Positions 1 to 8,138 of a stretch of 43,094 bases of DNA are shown here, in pieces. The DNA lies in NCBI GenBank assembly GCA_046733475.1, contig JBKPPF010000056.1:1-43094 (forward strand), given 5' to 3'. The notes beneath the pieces are model-generated. The model made no database searches. It saw nothing but the letters and a program-made list of their open reading frames with translations, and was not told the origin of the DNA. Each line of letters begins with the position of its first letter. Position 1 is the first letter of the stretch. The position numbers and the translations under genes are program-made. This stretch comes from DATEOR01 sp046733475 (GTDB lineage: Bacteria > Actinomycetota > Thermoleophilia > Gaiellales > Gaiellaceae).

Positions 1-318
1 GACTACGTGCCCTGGCTGACCGACCGCAAGTGGGCCTACATCCGCATGGAGGGCTCCGCATTCGGCGACGTCCCGCTCAACCTGGAGCTCAAGCTCGAGG
101 TGTGGGATTCCCCCAACTCGGCCGGGATCGTTATCGACGCCGTCCGGCTCGCCAAGCTCGCCATGTTGAATGGCGTGTCGGGCGCGCTCGAGGGCCCGAG
201 CTCGTATCTCATGAAGTCACCGCCGAAGCAGATCGCCGACGACGAGGCGTACGACCTCGTCGAGCAGTTCATCAAGAAGAACGCGCTGAAGACGGCGAAG
301 ACCGCAGCCTCCGCCTAG
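1..318 (+). CDS. ino1: Inositol-3-phosphate synthase, C-terminal part (5' truncated by window edge)
   Basis: The reading frame is open from base 1 and ends at TAG 316-318, so only about the last 105 residues are present. The family converts glucose 6-phosphate to inositol 3-phosphate with NAD in the cytoplasm, feeding inositol lipids and, in many Actinomycetota, mycothiol. The segment shows the family's C-terminal signatures: LNLELKLEVWDSPNSAG, a VDAVR-like run (here IDAVRLAKLAMLNG) and the GPSSYLMKSPPKQ motif near the catalytic region. A glycosyltransferase-PHP fusion follows after 75 nt on the same strand, which may use an inositol-derived substrate (inference). The internal GTG at position 7 is not the true start. 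Confidence 0.9.
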   Translation, partial: DYVPWLTDRKWAYIRMEGSAFGDVPLNLELKLEVWDSPNSAGIVIDAVRLAKLAMLNGVSGALEGPSSYLMKSPPKQIADDEAYDLVEQFIKKNALKTAKTAASA

Positions 319-393
319 CGCCTCGCCTCGTGACTGGAGGGCCGGCGGGGGGCGGCCCTCCAGGCCACTCCGAGAACGGACTAGACTCAAAGC

Positions 394-2154
394 GTGGGCC
401 TTCGGATCTGCATGGTCACGCCGTTCGCGTGGTCGCAGCCCCACCCGGTGAACGAGCACGCGAGGGCCGCGTCGGACGAGCTTCGCCGCCGCGGCCACGA
501 AGTCGTCGTGCTCGCCCCGTCCAACCGCGCGGTCGACCTGGCCCAGGGCCGGCGCGCGCTGCGGCGCCTGAGTGCGCAAGGCGAGCCGCTCGCGGGAGTG
601 GTGGCCCTCGGACCCGCAGTGCCCATCTCGAGGAAGAGCCGCCTAGGGGTGCCGATCGGCGTCCGAGCCAATCTCGAGCTCGCGCTCGGCGCTGACTCCT
701 TCGACGTCCTGCACGCGCACGAGCCCGGGCTCCCGAGCCTCTCTTACCTTGCGCTTCGCGACTCCCGGGCTCTTTCGGTCGCCACCTTCCATTCTCCGGA
801 CCGGCTCGCCTACCCGCCCGGCAAGAAACAGCGCGAGCGGCTTCTCTCCCGGATCGACGGCCTCACCGCCGTCGGCGAAGAGACTTTATCCGCGGCTCAG
901 GCGCGCTTTCCGGGTGACTATCGGGCCCTCCCCTACGGCGTCGAGCTCGACCGCATCCGCGCGTCCCGGCCCGCCGACCGCTTCCTGTTCGAATGGCGAG
1001 CGGATGAGCTCGCGCGCGGGCGGGCGGCCCTGCGAGAGCTGCGCCAGCTTCCAGGCTGGGAGCTCGTCTTCGTGCGGACGAGCCCGCTGTCCGGCAGGCC
1101 TTACGTTCCCCGGGTCCTTCGCGAGCGAGTCAGCGTTCGCACCGCGCTCGACGGCGAGACCAGGGCGCGCCTCCTGGTCGGCGCCGCCGGGCTCGTCCCC
1201 GCCCAGCGGGGTCTGCGCCGCTTCCGTGCCGAGGCGGCAGCAGCGGGCGTGCCGCTCGTGGACCCGTCCGGCGCGGCCGAGCAGCCGGAGCTCGTGGGCG
1301 CCGCGCTCGGCCGACTGGCCACGGACCCGGAGTGGCGTCGCCAGCAGTCCGCGGAGGCACGGCAGTCCTCCGAGGCGGAGAGCGCCGAGGCCCTGGGAAA
1401 CGAGCTCGAGAAGCTCTACGCGTCCGTGCTCGGCCGCAGGCGGAAGTTGGTGCGCCCGCCCGCGGAGCCGCTTGCGGACCGGCCGTTCGTCCTCGCCGAC
1501 CTGCACATGCACACCGACCACTCACACGATTGCGCCGTGCCGGTGGCCGACCTCCTCGACTACGCCGAAGGCCAGGGCCTCGGGGCGATCGCCATCACCG
1601 ACCACAACGTCTTCGCCGGCGCGGAGGAGGCCGTCCAGCTGGCGCGCGGCCGCGAACTGGTCGTCATCCCGGGCGAGGAGATCAAGACCGAGAAGGGCGA
1701 GGTGATCGGGCTCTTCCTCCAGGAGAAGATCGAGCGCGGCCTGCCGATGGCCGACACGATCGCCGCGATCAGAGAGCAGGGCGGCGTCGTCTACCTCCCC
1801 CACCCCTTCGACCGCCTGCACACGATTCCCGACGCGCCGACCCTGCACCGCCACCTGCCCGAGATCGACGTCTTCGAGGTCTACAACGCGCGCCTCCTCT
1901 TCGAGGGGTTCAACGACGAGGCACTCCGCTATGCGCGGAAGTACAACCTCACCATGGGTGCCGGCTCCGACGCGCACGTCCTCCAGGGCGTGGGCACGGG
2001 CCTCGTCCGCATGCGCGCGTTCGAGAACGCCGCCGAGTTCCTGATCAGCCTGCGCTCGGCCGAGATCGTGCGCCGGCCGAAGTCGCTCGTCTACCTGCAG
2101 GGTCTCAAGTGGATGGCGCAGTCGCGGGCCCGCCGCTCGAAGGCCGCCGTGTAG
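394..2154 (+). CDS. GT4-like glycosyltransferase fused to a C-terminal PHP phosphoesterase
   Basis: 586 residues from GTG. Residues 1 to about 345 look like a family 4 (GT-B) glycosyltransferase: N-terminal RICMVTPF strand, HAHEPGLPSLSYLAL, and a GLTAVGEETL...LPYGVELDRI stretch typical of the nucleotide-sugar domain. The second half of the GT is degenerate. From about residue 365 a PHP metal-dependent phosphoesterase begins: LHMHTDHSHD (H371, H373), ITDHN (H404), PGEEI, YLPHPFD and GAGSDAH, which together supply the usual metal ligands. The fusion suggests one protein that transfers a sugar and removes a phosphate, conceivably in inositol glycolipid or thiol synthesis because ino1 lies immediately upstream. 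The substrate cannot be read from sequence. Confidence 0.85.
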   Translation: MGLRICMVTPFAWSQPHPVNEHARAASDELRRRGHEVVVLAPSNRAVDLAQGRRALRRLSAQGEPLAGVVALGPAVPISRKSRLGVPIGVRANLELALGADSFDVLHAHEPGLPSLSYLALRDSRALSVATFHSPDRLAYPPGKKQRERLLSRIDGLTAVGEETLSAAQARFPGDYRALPYGVELDRIRASRPADRFLFEWRADELARGRAALRELRQLPGWELVFVRTSPLSGRPYVPRVLRERVSVRTALDGETRARLLVGAAGLVPAQRGLRRFRAEAAAAGVPLVDPSGAAEQPELVGAALGRLATDPEWRRQQSAEARQSSEAESAEALGNELEKLYASVLGRRRKLVRPPAEPLADRPFVLADLHMHTDHSHDCAVPVADLLDYAEGQGLGAIAITDHNVFAGAEEAVQLARGRELVVIPGEEIKTEKGEVIGLFLQEKIERGLPMADTIAAIREQGGVVYLPHPFDRLHTIPDAPTLHRHLPEIDVFEVYNARLLFEGFNDEALRYARKYNLTMGAGSDAHVLQGVGTGLVRMRAFENAAEFLISLRSAEIVRRPKSLVYLQGLKWMAQSRARRSKAAV

Positions 2155-2182
2155 GAAGAGGGGCTCCCCGCCCCGAATACGC

Positions 2183-2779
2183 TTGTCAGCCCCCTTGCCC
2201 GTGCCCACGGACGACATTTCACAGCGCTACCTCAAGAAGGCGATCGCCGAGATCAACGCTCTCGGTCGCGAGATCGCCCAGGAGGCAGGCGAGGACCATG
2301 CGCCGGTGCTCGGCTCCGGCCATCCGCAGGGGGACCTCTTCCTGCTCAAGTACGGCCCGCAGACCGCGGAGCAGCACGAGGGCGTCGCGTTCTTCGGCCG
2401 CGCCGGGCAGGCGGTGCTGAAGTCGCTCCAGCGCCTCCAGGTCGACCCGACGGTGATCTACGGGACGAACTGCCTGAAGTTCGCGGGGGCCGACGAGAAG
2501 CAGGCACGAGAGTGGCTGGCGCGCGAGATCCACGTCGTCCAGCCCAAGCTCATCGTCGTCATGGGGCAAGATGCGCTCACGTGCCTGAACGCAGTCCGCT
2601 TCCCGCTCGCGGCGGAGATCGCGAGCCAACCGGGGTCGATCCAGAAGTTCACCCCGACTATCGACGCGCTGATGACTCCGGACCTGGACGCCTCGCTGGA
2701 CGAGGCTCCGGCGAAGAAGGACTTCTGGGAGGCGTTCAAGGCGATCGGGCCCTGGTGGTCCGAACAGCCGCCGTACTAG
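2183..2779 (+). CDS. Uracil-DNA glycosylase family 4/5-like protein with divergent active-site motifs
   Basis: 198 residues from TTG 2183; GTG 2201 is an equally possible start, and neither has a well-placed ribosome site. The region GSGHPQGDLFLLKYGP...GVAFFGRAGQAVLKSL resembles the first motif block of iron-sulfur uracil-DNA glycosylases (consensus GEGPG..E...G.PFVG.AG..L). The usual acidic GEGPG motif reads KYGPQ, and the second active-site motif HPS/HPA seems replaced by TPDLDASLD. The VYGTNCLKF-like strand (here IYGTNCLKF) is retained. The fold therefore looks kept, while base-excision activity is doubtful. Its 3' end overlaps the start of the next gene by 25 nt. Confidence 0.6.
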   Translation: MSAPLPVPTDDISQRYLKKAIAEINALGREIAQEAGEDHAPVLGSGHPQGDLFLLKYGPQTAEQHEGVAFFGRAGQAVLKSLQRLQVDPTVIYGTNCLKFAGADEKQAREWLAREIHVVQPKLIVVMGQDALTCLNAVRFPLAAEIASQPGSIQKFTPTIDALMTPDLDASLDEAPAKKDFWEAFKAIGPWWSEQPPY

Positions 2780-3474
2780 CAGTCCTCGCGGTCCTCGCCT
2801 GGTACTACGGCTTCTCGGAGGATCTGGCGACGCTCGGGCTCTGGGGCGACGTCGTCTTCCTCTCGTTCGGCCTGATTCCGCTCACCCTCCTGCTTCCGCT
2901 CATCGCGCTGCCCTTGCGGCGCTCGCGGATGGAACGGCTGGGCTGGGCCGCGATCGCGCTCGTCGCGGTGAGCGTCCTGCTCGAGTGGGGCGACCTCGAC
3001 ATCGCCGCGAACTTCGTGAAGATCGCGGCTGTCGTCTGCGTCGCGTGGTGGTTCCTCTCCTTCTTCGAGGCGCTCAGCTGGGTGCTTCTCATCGCTGTCC
3101 TGATCGTCCCGGTGGACATCTTCTCGGTCGCGCGCGGGCCTACCAAGGAGATCGTCGAGAACCAGCCGCAGGTCTTCAACGCGCTCTCGATCTCGTTCCC
3201 GCTGCCCGGCGAGCACAACTCGGCGCAGCTCGGCCTGCCGGATGTCCTCTTCTTCTCGCTCTTCCTCGGAGCCGCCGACCGCTTCGGCCTGCGCGTCGGG
3301 CTCACGTGGATCCTGATGACGCTCTCCTTCGGAGCAACCCTGGCGCTCGCGGTCGGATTCGACATCTCCGGCCTCCCGGCGCTGCCGCTCCTCTCGGTCG
3401 GGTTCGTCCTCGCGAATGCCGACCATATGTGGCGCTACTACAGGGATTGGCGCTCGGCGAGAGACTCGAAGTGA
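2755..3474 (+). CDS. Presenilin-like (A22-type) intramembrane aspartyl protease candidate
   Basis: 239 residues from GTG 2755, inside the end of the preceding gene. About eight hydrophobic helices are visible. Helix five carries PVDIFSV (D121), helix six begins GLPDVLFF (D163), and the last helix contains GLPALP (P208-P211). This order, spacing and membrane placement match the YD, GxGD and PAL motifs of presenilin, signal peptide peptidase and archaeal PSH proteins (peptidase family A22). The deviations are Val for Tyr before the first Asp, and Pro for Gly before the second. At 239 residues it is shorter than the archaeal enzymes (about 300). Substrates are unknown. It overlaps the convergent phosphoesterase gene by 37 nt. 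Confidence 0.65.
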   Translation: MVRTAAVLAVLAVLAWYYGFSEDLATLGLWGDVVFLSFGLIPLTLLLPLIALPLRRSRMERLGWAAIALVAVSVLLEWGDLDIAANFVKIAAVVCVAWWFLSFFEALSWVLLIAVLIVPVDIFSVARGPTKEIVENQPQVFNALSISFPLPGEHNSAQLGLPDVLFFSLFLGAADRFGLRVGLTWILMTLSFGATLALAVGFDISGLPALPLLSVGFVLANADHMWRYYRDWRSARDSK

Positions 3475-4166
3475 GCCGTGACGTCCTCCGCGCTCGGGGG
3501 GTGGAGGAGCGCTTCGTTCACGAGCTCGTCCGCCTCCGGGAAGCCCGATTCGCGGACGAGCGCGGCCGCAGCCTCGACGTCGTAAGACGTCCGGCGTAGC
3601 TCGACCGTCGGCCCGAGGAGCGCCCAGGCGGCGATGCCCGCCTCGCCCTCGTAGGCCATCCCCACGCTTCCGGCGTTCACGAGCCGCCGGTCGCCGACGA
3701 GGCGGTCGAACTGGGCGTGCGTGTGGCCGCAGACGACGAGATTCTGGGTGACGCCGTCGAGGATCGGGTCGAGGCGCTTCGGCGGTGTGATCGCAGTGAG
3801 TATCTCCTCGTCGCTCCGCGGCGAGCCGTGGCAGAAGAGGACCTCGCCGAGGCCGTCGACCTCCATCGGCAGCGGATGCGGAAGATCACGGAGAAAGGCG
3901 AGCTCTTCGTCGTCCAGCTGCTCGTGCGCCCAGCGGGCCCGCCGGGTCCAGAGCTCCTCCCCCTTGCCCGGAGTCGCGACTTCGCGGTCGCAGTTGCCGC
4001 GGATGAAGGTCGCCTCGCGCTCGCGCAGCAGGCTCAGCGTCTCCTTCGGCATCGGGCCGAGGACGGCGTCGCCGCCGACGAGGATCGCGTCCGCGTCGAC
4101 CTCCGCGAGCACGGCTTCGAGCGCCGGCAGGTTCGCGTGCACGTCGTACAGGGCCGCAACTCTCAT
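3438..4166 (-). CDS. Calcineurin-like metallophosphoesterase (YfcE/MJ0936-like)
   Basis: 242 residues from ATG. All metal-binding motifs of the compact phosphodiesterase family are present in order: YDVHANLPAL (D-x-H), VGGDAVLGP (GGD), RGNCDREV (GNCD), FCHGSPRSDEE (His) and CGHTHAQFD (GHTH). Such cytoplasmic enzymes hydrolyse phosphomono- or diesters with two Mn or Fe ions; the physiological substrate is usually unknown. Its start overlaps the stop of the upstream RNA methyltransferase gene by 4 nt (ATGA), so the two form an operon. Confidence 0.88.
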   Translation of the reverse strand: MRVAALYDVHANLPALEAVLAEVDADAILVGGDAVLGPMPKETLSLLREREATFIRGNCDREVATPGKGEELWTRRARWAHEQLDDEELAFLRDLPHPLPMEVDGLGEVLFCHGSPRSDEEILTAITPPKRLDPILDGVTQNLVVCGHTHAQFDRLVGDRRLVNAGSVGMAYEGEAGIAAWALLGPTVELRRTSYDVEAAAALVRESGFPEADELVNEALLHPPSAEDVTAHFESLAERQSL

Positions 4167-5524
4167 GCGCGTGTGAAAAGGGAGACCGACTCGACGTGCG
4201 GGGTGTGCGGGAACATGTCCACTGGCCGCACGCGCTCGAGCGTGTAGCCGTGCTCGGAGACGAGCGCCTTGGCGTTTCCCGCGAGCGTCGTCGGGTTGCA
4301 GGAGACGTAGACGAGGCGAGGTGCCTCGAGCGCCCCGACGTGCGCGAGCGCCTTGCCGGAGAGCCCTGCGCGCGGCGGGTCGACCATGACGACGTCGGGA
4401 TCGCCCGCGCGCTCTCGGAGCTCCTCGACGTCCGTCCCGACGTCGCCTGCGAAGAACGCAGCATTCGGGAGGCCGTTGAGCTGAGCGTTCTCCACGGCAC
4501 AGGCGATCGATTCTTCGGAGGAGTCGATCCCCCAGACGGTCAGCGCCTCACGGGCCATGGCGAGGCCGATCGTTCCCGTGCCGCAGTAGAGGTCGTAGAC
4601 CGTCTCCTCGCCGGTGAGGTCGGCGCACTCGATCGCGAGCGAGTAGAGGCGCTCGGCCATCTCCGTATTCGTCTGCAGAAAGGCGTTCGGCCGCACCCGA
4701 AAGCGGAGGCCGAGGATCTCCTCCTCGATCGCCTCCTCACCCCACAGAAGACGCGACGGGACGTTCGTGATCTCCGCGGGCGTGTCGTTCACGGCCCAGT
4801 AGGCGGAGCGCACCTCGGGGAACTCCTGGACCCCGGCGACGAAGCTTTCATCGTCGAACTCGCCGGGGGCGGTGACGAGGACGACGAGCGCCTGACCCGT
4901 GTTGCGCCCTTCGCGGACGACGAGATGGCGGAGGTAGCCCTCCTGTGACTCCTGGTCGTAGGCGCGGAGGCCGGCCTCGTTCGCCCACTGCTTCACCCGG
5001 TTGCGAACGGCGTTGCCGAGGTCGGTGGTGAGCCAGCAGCGCTCGATGTCGAGCACTTCGTCCCAGCGGCCCGCACGGTGGAATCCGAGCGCGACCTTTC
5101 CGTCCTCCTCCGTGAACGAGTATTCGAGCTTGTTGCGGTAGTGGAAGACGGACTCGGCCGGCAGGATCGGGTCGAGCTGGAAGCCTTCGAGCCGGCCGAT
5201 ACGGGCGAGCGCATCGGCGATCTGGGCTTCCTTGGCGGCCGTCTGCGCCTTGTACGCAAGGTCCTGAAAGCGGCAGCCTCCACAGGCCGGGTAGTGGGCG
5301 CACGGCGCGTCGACGCGCGGCGCTCCCGCCTCGACGACCTCCATCGCGGTCGCCTCAGCGTGATTCCGCTTCACCTTCGTCACTTTCGCGCGCACCGTGT
5401 CGCCGGGCAGGCCGCGGCGGACGAAGACCACGAAGCCGTTCAGGCGCGCGACGCCGTTCCCCCCATAGGCGAGCGTGTCGATCTTGAGGTCGAGCTCCTG
5501 ATCCTTCTTTACGGGGGCGGCCAC
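4163..5524 (-). CDS. Class I SAM-dependent RNA (uracil-5-)methyltransferase, RumA/TrmA family
   Basis: 453 residues. An N-terminal TRAM domain (about 1-60, with YGGNGVARLNGFVVFV) is followed by an iron-sulfur motif CAHYPACGGC and a later Cys in ERCWLT, giving the four Cys ligands known from RlmD. The C-terminal Rossmann domain has YDLYCGTGTIGLAMA (SAM site), VMVDPPRAGLSG and the catalytic Cys in VYVSCNPTTL. The family methylates C5 of uridine in 23S rRNA or tRNA. Whether the target is U1939-like, U747-like or tRNA U54 cannot be decided here. It is divergent from the amidotransferase gene, with 41 nt between starts. Confidence 0.9.
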   Translation of the reverse strand: MAAPVKKDQELDLKIDTLAYGGNGVARLNGFVVFVRRGLPGDTVRAKVTKVKRNHAEATAMEVVEAGAPRVDAPCAHYPACGGCRFQDLAYKAQTAAKEAQIADALARIGRLEGFQLDPILPAESVFHYRNKLEYSFTEEDGKVALGFHRAGRWDEVLDIERCWLTTDLGNAVRNRVKQWANEAGLRAYDQESQEGYLRHLVVREGRNTGQALVVLVTAPGEFDDESFVAGVQEFPEVRSAYWAVNDTPAEITNVPSRLLWGEEAIEEEILGLRFRVRPNAFLQTNTEMAERLYSLAIECADLTGEETVYDLYCGTGTIGLAMAREALTVWGIDSSEESIACAVENAQLNGLPNAAFFAGDVGTDVEELRERAGDPDVVMVDPPRAGLSGKALAHVGALEAPRLVYVSCNPTTLAGNAKALVSEHGYTLERVRPVDMFPHTPHVESVSLFTRA

Positions 5525-5565
5525 GGTCCGATGGTATCGGCGGTCTCGAGCGGTAGAGTCGGGAC

Positions 5566-6249
5566 GTGCTCATCGGCGTCGTCGGCGACTACAACCCTGC
5601 GAACGAGACACACACGATGCTCGACGCCAGTCTCGGTCACGCAGGTGCCGAAGGCGAGTGGATCTCGACGGACGCCGTGCCCCCGGCCAACGAGCTGCAG
5701 AAGCGCTTCGACGGGATCTGGCTCGCGCCCGCGAGCCCGTACCGCAGCATGGGCCGCGCCCTCGCCGCGGTGACGGCCGCACGCGAGCGCGGCATCCCGC
5801 TCGTCGCGACCTGAGGCGGCTTCCAGCACGTGCTCGTGGAGTACGCACGAAACGTCCTCGGAGCGGAAGGCGCGGAACACGCGGAGACGAGCCCGGACGC
5901 TGCCGACCTCGTGGTCTCGCCGCTCTCCTGCTCGCTCTGGGGGCAGGAGCATCCGGTCGTCCTGGTGCCCGGAACTCGTACGGCCGGCCTCTACGGCGTC
6001 GAGTCAGCCGCGGAGGACTACTTCTGCAGCTACGGCCTGAGCCCGGAGTACCGGTCGCGGATTGAGGAGTCGGGCCTGCGGGTCACCGGAGTCGACGAGG
6101 AGGGCGAGCCGCGCATCGTGGAGCTCGACGGCCACCCGTTCTTCGTCGCGACGCTCTTCTGCTTTCAGACGCGCTCGCGGCCGGGAGACCCGCACCCCCT
6201 CGTCGCCGGCTTCGTTGACGCGGCGCGTCAGTCGAGCGTCGTGACGTAG
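5566..6249 (+). CDS. CTP synthase C-terminal region-related protein; probable selenoprotein with in-frame TGA at the nucleophile codon
   Basis: One frame is open from GTG 5566 to TAG 6247-6249 except for TGA at 5812-5814 (codon 83); read through it gives 227 residues. The sequence resembles the glutamine amidotransferase domain of CTP synthase: FDGIWLAPASPYRSMG, then LVAT-U-GGFQHVLVEYARN, then HAETSP, PLSCSL and VELDGHPFFVATLF (catalytic His region). In Cys homologues the motif is GTCGGFQH, so TGA occupies the nucleophile Cys. I recall the family being named as including selenoproteins in public protein-family resources. Homology resumes on the next codon with no frameshift. Alternatives are a nonsense mutation or a TGC/TGA sequencing error. 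The 3' end overlaps the convergent yjbQ gene by 22 nt. Confidence 0.75.
5812..5841 (+). promoter_or_regulatory. Candidate Sec codon and weak SECIS-like hairpin in the amidotransferase gene
   Basis: TGA 5812-5814 is followed by alternative small stems. One pairs CTTCCA (5820-5825) with TGGAG (5837-5841), with one bulged T and an 11 nt loop starting with G. The other pairs CACG (5827-5830) with CGTG (5835-5838) around TGCT. The second loop begins 17 nt after TGA and has G as its second base, which just meets loose bacterial SECIS criteria. It is much weaker than the FDH element. Confidence 0.35.
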
Positions 6250-6629
6250 ACCTTCCGCGTCCGCGGTCCGTCGAACTCGCAGAAGAAGATCCCCTGGTAC
6301 GTGCCGAGAGCGAGGTCACCGTCGTCGAGCGGCACCATGATCTGCGGGCCGACGATCGTCGAGCGCGCATGAGAAGGGGCGTTCGGGCCGTCGGCGTCGT
6401 CGTGACGCCATTCCCAGTCCTCTCCGACGACGCGGCCGAACGCACGCTCGAGGTCGTCGACCAGATCCGGATCGATGTTCTCGTTGATCGTCACCGCGGC
6501 GGTCGTGTGCGGGACGTAGACGAGAGCCGCCGACCCTCCTCCCCCGTTTCCCCTGACCGCGTAGCGCACCTGCTCGGTGATGTTGACGAGCTCGGTCTTC
6601 CGCTCGGTCTGCACATCGAACTGCCGCAC
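6228..6629 (-). CDS. YjbQ / UPF0047 family protein
   Basis: 133 residues when started at GTG 6629 (VRQFDVQTERKTELVNIT), the usual family length; an upstream extension of the frame runs into the divergent peptidase gene and is unlikely. Signatures are YVPHTTAAVTINEN, the aspartate-rich helix DPDLVDDLE, a conserved His segment HARSTIVGP, and the C-terminal GTYQGIFFCEFDGPRTR. Escherichia coli YjbQ has weak thiamine-phosphate synthase activity, but the physiological role of the family is unsettled. The gene is divergent from the M3-like peptidase with 21 nt between starts, so their promoters must overlap coding sequence. Confidence 0.85.
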   Translation of the reverse strand: MRQFDVQTERKTELVNITEQVRYAVRGNGGGGSAALVYVPHTTAAVTINENIDPDLVDDLERAFGRVVGEDWEWRHDDADGPNAPSHARSTIVGPQIMVPLDDGDLALGTYQGIFFCEFDGPRTRKVYVTTLD

Positions 6630-6650
6630 GGCCGCTATCCTACGGCACTC

Positions 6651-8138
6651 ATGGCGACGGCCCCGGTGGCAGAGCTCGAGGCGTACCGGGACGAAGCCGA
6701 CCGGTTCATCGCCGCGCTCGACGAGGAGTACTACCTCCATTTCGGGGGGCTGAAGGACGAGTTCGAGCTCTCACCGATCTATGAACGCTTCTCGGATCTG
6801 ACCACGCTCGATGCATGCCGGCGCCTCGCCGCGTCGGCGGAGATCGAGGGCCGCGGCGCCCGCGAGCTCTGGCGCTTCGGCTGCGAGGGGTACCTGGGAG
6901 ACCTCACCCGGGCGGACGCCGAGGAGATCGCAGGGCTCGAGGCGTCGCTCTCGGCGACCGTGGACGGGGAGCAGATCGGCTACCGGCTCCTGCGTCCCTC
7001 GATCGCCAACGAACCGGACCGTGCCCGGCGCCAACGGCTCGACCGCGCCCGGGTCTCGCTGACCGCGGAGCACCTTAACGAGCGCCACGTGCGCATCGCG
7101 GAGGTACGAAAGGCGGCGGCGAAGGAGCTCGGCGCGCCCACTTACCGCGACCTCTACAGGGGCTTCGGCTTCCCGCTCGACGAGCTCGCCGCCCAGTGCG
7201 AGCACTTCCTCACGGACACGGAGGACATGTACGTGCGCACCATGGGCGCACTCTTTCGGCGACGAGTCGGGATCCCGCTCGAGGAGGCGAAGCGCTGGGA
7301 CGTTCCCCGTCTCTTCCGCGCTAGCGAATGGGACACCGGCTTCCCCGGCCAGCAAATGCTTCCCGCTCTCGAGGCAACGCTCGCGGGCCTGGGGATCGAC
7401 CTCGACGCGCAGGAGAACGTCCACCTCGACATCGAGTCGCGGCCGACGAAGTCGCCGCGCGCGTTCTGCGCGCCGATCGAGGTGCCCGGCCGCGTCATGC
7501 TCGTGATCCAGCCGATCGGAGGCCCCGACGACTGGCATGCGCTCTTCCACGAGGCGGGGCACACGGAGCACTACGCGCACACCTCCGCGGACCTTCCCGT
7601 CGAGGCGCGCCGGCTCGGCGACAACGCTGTCACGGAGGGCTGGGCGATGCTGCTCGAGCTCCTCGTCAACGAGCCTACCTGGCTCGAGCGGCGGCTCGAC
7701 TTCGCGCGGCCGGAGGACTTCGCGGCCGAGGCGTCGGCCGGACAGCTCTACTTCGTCCGCCGCTACGCGGCCAAGTTCCTCTACGAGATCGAGCTCCACG
7801 GCGAGGCGGAGCTCGAGTCGATGCGCGGCCGCTACGTCGAGCGGATGCAGGACGCCCTGAAGATCGAAGTCTCCGACGTCGACTTCCTCGCGGACGTGGA
7901 CGCCGGCTTCTACTCGTCGAGCTATCTGCGCGCCTGGGCCTTCGAGTCCCTCCTGCGCTCGTTCCTGCGGGAGGAATTCGGTCGCGCCTGGTTCACGCGC
8001 CGCGAGGCGGGATCTCTCCTGCGGGAGCTCTGGGCGGAAGGCCAGAGGCCGACCGCGGACGAGCTCATCGCCGAGGTCGCCGGCGCCGAGCTCGAGCTCA
8101 GCACGGTGGCGGAGCGAATCGGCGAGACTGTCGCCTGA
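6651..8138 (+). CDS. M3-family-like zinc metallopeptidase (oligoendopeptidase-type)
   Basis: 495 residues from ATG 6651. The gluzincin motif HEAGH (H300, E301, H304) is followed by VTEGWAML, whose Glu329 is the expected third ligand. Helical sequence before and after the motif fits the mostly helical M3/M32 fold. It is shorter than classical PepF or thimet oligopeptidase (600-700 residues), and similarity outside the active site is loose, so substrate range is unknown. No signal peptide is seen, so it is probably cytoplasmic. Its TGA overlaps the ATG of the downstream GTPase by 1 nt, implying translational coupling. Confidence 0.75.
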   Translation: MATAPVAELEAYRDEADRFIAALDEEYYLHFGGLKDEFELSPIYERFSDLTTLDACRRLAASAEIEGRGARELWRFGCEGYLGDLTRADAEEIAGLEASLSATVDGEQIGYRLLRPSIANEPDRARRQRLDRARVSLTAEHLNERHVRIAEVRKAAAKELGAPTYRDLYRGFGFPLDELAAQCEHFLTDTEDMYVRTMGALFRRRVGIPLEEAKRWDVPRLFRASEWDTGFPGQQMLPALEATLAGLGIDLDAQENVHLDIESRPTKSPRAFCAPIEVPGRVMLVIQPIGGPDDWHALFHEAGHTEHYAHTSADLPVEARRLGDNAVTEGWAMLLELLVNEPTWLERRLDFARPEDFAAEASAGQLYFVRRYAAKFLYEIELHGEAELESMRGRYVERMQDALKIEVSDVDFLADVDAGFYSSSYLRAWAFESLLRSFLREEFGRAWFTRREAGSLLRELWAEGQRPTADELIAEVAGAELELSTVAERIGETVA

